A DNA stretch of 8,992 nt, from contig JADGQN010000174.1 of NCBI GenBank assembly GCA_017881765.1, positions 1 through 8,992 of the forward strand. The letters are read 5' to 3'. The stretch is from Syntrophobacterales bacterium (GTDB taxonomy: Bacteria > Desulfobacterota > Syntrophorhabdia > Syntrophorhabdales > WCHB1-27). Both the position numbers and the translations under genes were made by a program. The notes under the pieces were generated by a model that was given only the letters and a program-made list of their open reading frames with translations, searched no databases and was not told where the DNA came from. Of this stretch, positions 7,160 to 8,992 are shown piece by piece. The first letter of the stretch is position 1; every line of letters begins with the position of its first letter.

Positions 7160-7188
7160 TTGACTAGAACTTCATTATGACTAATTAC
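7160..7188 (+). promoter_or_regulatory. Weak candidate promoter before the YtkA-like gene
   Basis: TTGACT (7160-7165) is a good -35, but the best -10 at 17-bp spacing, AATTAC (7183-7188), matches only 3 of 6. It may be chance, and the gene could instead be read through from the upstream promoter at 6627. The rest of the 7088-7237 gap holds only the hairpin below. Confidence 0.2.
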
Positions 7189-7189
7189 A

Positions 7190-7212
7190 CTGCCCGCTCA
7201 TGTAACGGGCAG
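7190..7212 (+). promoter_or_regulatory. Leader hairpin upstream of the YtkA-like gene
   Basis: A perfect 7-bp GC-rich stem, CTGCCCG (7190-7196) with CGGGCAG (7206-7212), closes a 9-nt loop. It ends 13 nt before the Shine-Dalgarno of the next gene. It is followed by CAAAAAAC on the plus strand, so it is not an intrinsic terminator. It may stabilise a processed mRNA 5' end or be a protein-binding dyad. Confidence 0.4.
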
Positions 7213-7237
7213 CAAAAAACCGATCAGGAGGATCGAC

Positions 7238-7627
7238 ATGAAGAGATTGACACTTCTTATGGTCATGGTTCTGTTACTTGCGGGTACGGTCTACGCGAAA
7301 GATTACGAGGTAACTAAAAAGGCAGGAGACCTCACCGTGGACGTCAAGATCGACAAGAACCCACCGATCTCGGGGACGAACAACATGGAAATCGCCTTGA
7401 AAGATGCAGGCGGAAAGGCTGTTACCGATGCAAAAGTATTGGTCGAATATTCCATGCCTGCCATGCCGGGCATGCCTGCCATGAACTACAAGACCGATGC
7501 CCAGATTAAGGGTGACGCCTATAAGGCAGCGATGAATCTCTCGATGTCCGGCTCATGGAACGTCAGCATAAAAGTGACCCGGGCCAATAAGACACAGACG
7601 GCGAAGTTCACCGTGGATGCGAAGTAG
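7238..7627 (+). CDS. Exported YtkA/FixH-like protein
   Basis: A 129-residue periplasmic protein. The signal peptide is clear: MKRLTLLMVMVLLLAGTVYA with cleavage expected after A20. The remainder is a single beta-rich, immunoglobulin-like domain of the YtkA-like type (from memory Pfam YtkA). Recognisable features are NNMEIALKDAGGKAVTDAKV near 48-67, the Met-rich MPAMPGMPAM at 73-82, and the closing GSWNVSIKV. The methionines at 73, 76, 79 and 82 are evenly spaced and could bind Cu(I)/Ag(I), but this motif is common in the family and its function is untested. Genes of this type are often found next to CusCBA-like RND efflux genes, as here with a TolC-type gene 73 bp downstream. The start is secure: AGGAGG (7226-7231) lies 6 nt before the ATG. 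No homologous signal to respiratory FixGHIS genes is present nearby. Confidence 0.85.
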   Translation: MKRLTLLMVMVLLLAGTVYAKDYEVTKKAGDLTVDVKIDKNPPISGTNNMEIALKDAGGKAVTDAKVLVEYSMPAMPGMPAMNYKTDAQIKGDAYKAAMNLSMSGSWNVSIKVTRANKTQTAKFTVDAK

Positions 7628-7700
7628 CGGGAGCGTGCGTCTTCGCGTATGGCCTCGTGGGCAACCAACATGAGAGGGTCAGGGTCAGGAGGTGAGTGCT
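7628..7700 (+). promoter_or_regulatory. Short spacer ending in a near-perfect Shine-Dalgarno for the TolC gene
   Basis: AGGAGGTGA at 7687-7695 is fully complementary to the usual 16S rRNA 3' end. Eight nt after its AGGAGG core comes TTG at 7701, in frame with the TolC-family protein. No terminator is seen after the YtkA-like gene, so the two are likely co-transcribed. Confidence 0.6.
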
Positions 7701-8992
7701 TTGAGACTATTTCACGTTACACGTATGCGGCATATTATGAAAACGGCAACTGAATACTGGAAAACCTTTCGCAGCCGTCATTCCGGCGGATGCCGGAATC
7801 CAGTATATTTCTGGATGCCGGATCGAGTCCGGCATGACGAACTATTTACTGGCCGGAACAAAAGCGCTGCCGGGCTTTCCGCCGCGCCGCTTCTGCTGGC
7901 CTTGCTCCTGATGATCTCCCCGGGGATAGCCGGGGCTGCCGATCAGCCGCTCCGGCTGCAGGAGCTCATTGACGAGTGCCTGAAGAACAGCCCGGAACTT
8001 CGTGCCTTTGAGTCAAAGGTGGAAGCGGCAAAATACAGAATTCCTCAAGCAAAGAGCCTTCCTGACCCGATGTTCATGTTTGGTTATCAGAACGAGGGGT
8101 TCAGGAGGATCACCATTGGGGAGGAGCCCCAGGCAATGGGGATGTTCGGCCTATCGCAGATGTTCTTCTTCCCCGGCAAACGGGACCTGAAGGCGGAGAT
8201 GGCAGCGCGGGATGCCGAAGGGCTTGCGGCTCTTTACAGTGCGGCTAAACTGAGGTTTGCGGCGAGGGTCAAGGAGCTCTATTACGATCTCTTCCTTGCC
8301 AACAAGACGATCGACATCCTGCAAGAGAGGGCTGACCTTTTTTCCAGGGTCGAGGATGCGGCGACAGCGCGTTACGCGTCCGGCATGGGCTCCCAGCAGG
8401 AGGTCGTAATGGCACAAACCGAAAAATATATGCTCCTGGAAAGAGAAGAGATGCAGAAGCAGAAGATAGAGGCAGCCCAGGGCATGCTCAACACGACCAT
8501 GGGTAGAGATGTGAATCATCAGGTGGGGCGGCCTGCAGAAACCTCTCAGACGCCATTGAGCCTCACCCTGGACGAAAGCCTCTCCCTGGCAAAGGAGCGC
8601 TCCCCGGAAGTAAAGGCAAAGGAGAAAATGATTCAGGGGGCACAGGCGAAGGTGAAGATGGCCAAGAAAGAGTATTACCCCGATGTGACCCTGAGCGCCG
8701 GCTACTTTCCAAAAACAAACGGCCTTCTCGATATGTACAGCCTGACTGCCACCATCAACCTGCCCATCTTCTACAAGACGAAACAGCAGCAGGCGGTGCT
8801 CGAGGCGAATGCTTCCCTGAGCGAGGCCAGACAAGAGCTTCAGGCCACTGAGTACATGCTCGCATCCGCCGTCCGTGACAGCTATTCCATGGCAAAGACC
8901 GCTGGGCGGTTGATGGCGCTATACAGGGACGGGCTCATCCCGAAAGCGCAGCAGGACGTACAGCTCGGTCTGTCCGGTTATGTGGCGGGCAA
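7701..8992 (+). CDS. TolC/CusC-type outer-membrane efflux protein (partial, C-terminus off the right edge)
   Basis: The frame is open from the TTG at 7701 to the edge (430 residues). It forms the outer-membrane channel of a tripartite efflux pump. The hydrophobic signal core LLLALLLMISPGIAGA is near residues 64-79, then ADQPLRLQELIDECLKNSPEL begins the first OEP repeat. Typical landmarks are FFFPGKRDLKAEMA (from about 155), ARYASGMGSQQEVVMAQ and AQGMLNTTMGR. The second repeat begins with LTLDESLSLAKERSPEVKA and includes YYPDVTLSAGYFP. The FPGKR and RYASG...QQ blocks are characteristic of CzcC/CusC-like proteins linked to metal RND pumps. The start is uncertain: TTG 7701 has the best Shine-Dalgarno, while ATG 7725 and ATG 7737 are alternatives. 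Codons about 26-46 come from a palindromic repeat, giving an unusually long n-region of about 60 residues. Confidence 0.88.
   Translation, partial: MRLFHVTRMRHIMKTATEYWKTFRSRHSGGCRNPVYFWMPDRVRHDELFTGRNKSAAGLSAAPLLLALLLMISPGIAGAADQPLRLQELIDECLKNSPELRAFESKVEAAKYRIPQAKSLPDPMFMFGYQNEGFRRITIGEEPQAMGMFGLSQMFFFPGKRDLKAEMAARDAEGLAALYSAAKLRFAARVKELYYDLFLANKTIDILQERADLFSRVEDAATARYASGMGSQQEVVMAQTEKYMLLEREEMQKQKIEAAQGMLNTTMGRDVNHQVGRPAETSQTPLSLTLDESLSLAKERSPEVKAKEKMIQGAQAKVKMAKKEYYPDVTLSAGYFPKTNGLLDMYSLTATINLPIFYKTKQQQAVLEANASLSEARQELQATEYMLASAVRDSYSMAKTAGRLMALYRDGLIPKAQQDVQLGLSGYVAG
7776..7839. repeat. 64-bp palindromic dispersed repeat inside the tolC signal region
   Basis: The left arm (7776-7803, starting CGTCATTCCGGCGGATGCCG) and right arm (7811-7839, ending GTCCGGCATGACG) are imperfect inverted copies around a 7-nt A/T loop. 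Each arm also has a small internal CCGG...CCGG dyad. The pattern resembles the widespread CGTCATTCCGG...CCGGAATCCAG intergenic palindrome known from many bacterial genomes (from memory). Here it is translated through without a stop, encoding roughly RHSGGCRNPVYFWMPDRVRH. Confidence 0.75.

Noticed and set aside
7190..7212. Intrinsic terminator after the Cys-rich gene
   Set aside because: The stem is followed by a run of A rather than T on the plus strand, and on the minus strand it is followed by TGTAATTAG.
7670..7751. 27-codon frame starting at ATG 7670 just upstream of the TolC start
   Set aside because: It overlaps the strong Shine-Dalgarno and the TolC start in another frame, lacks its own clear ribosome-binding site, and encodes nothing recognisable.
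8002..8190. 62-codon open frame on the plus strand
   Set aside because: It is out of frame within the TolC-family coding region.
8151..8834. 227-codon open frame on the minus strand
   Set aside because: It is antisense to the TolC-family gene, whose protein sequence is clearly recognisable in the other direction.

Overview
The window looks like chromosomal DNA of a Gram-negative bacterium of middling GC content. The TolC-type outer-membrane protein and two exported proteins point to a periplasm and outer membrane. Gene content and style (stand-alone DUF294 and CBS proteins, a receiver-domain protein beside valS, small exported proteins ahead of a metal-type TolC) fit Nitrospirota or the former Deltaproteobacteria. 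That placement is inference from gene style; no rRNA or other decisive marker is present.

Left two thirds (1-6401): all genes read leftward on the minus strand. In transcription order they are a dGTPase-like HD hydrolase (6401-5358), a 265-residue protein with a degenerate response-regulator receiver (5347-4550), valyl-tRNA synthetase valS (4553-1920), a gap of about 300 bp rich in repeats, a DUF294 nucleotidyltransferase-like protein (1617-319), and a CBS-pair protein that runs off the left edge (308-1). The first three are packed with a 10-bp gap and a 4-bp ATGA overlap, so they are probably one operon. DUF294 and CBS are 10 bp apart and form a second tight pair; these domains are often fused in one polypeptide elsewhere.

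The 1618-1919 gap holds no gene but several repeats: a hairpin just past the valS stop, a long imperfect inverted repeat, three 15-bp tandem units, and a run of degenerate 9-bp units.

Right third (6402-8992): a divergent intergenic region, then three plus-strand genes. They are a small exported Cys/His-rich protein that seems to be leaderless (good sigma-70 promoter whose predicted start falls on the ATG), an exported YtkA/FixH-like protein with a Met-rich motif, and a TolC/CusC-type outer-membrane efflux protein cut by the right edge. Together they resemble the front of a heavy-metal (Cu/Ag-type) RND efflux operon; the membrane-fusion and RND pump genes would be expected just past the window. 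The TolC gene appears to start at a TTG behind a near-perfect Shine-Dalgarno, and a 64-bp dispersed palindromic repeat lies in frame inside its signal-peptide region.

Most of the window is ordinary. The observations most worth a second look are the in-frame repeat in tolC, the leaderless Cys-rich gene, and the pseudo-receiver protein between dgt and valS.
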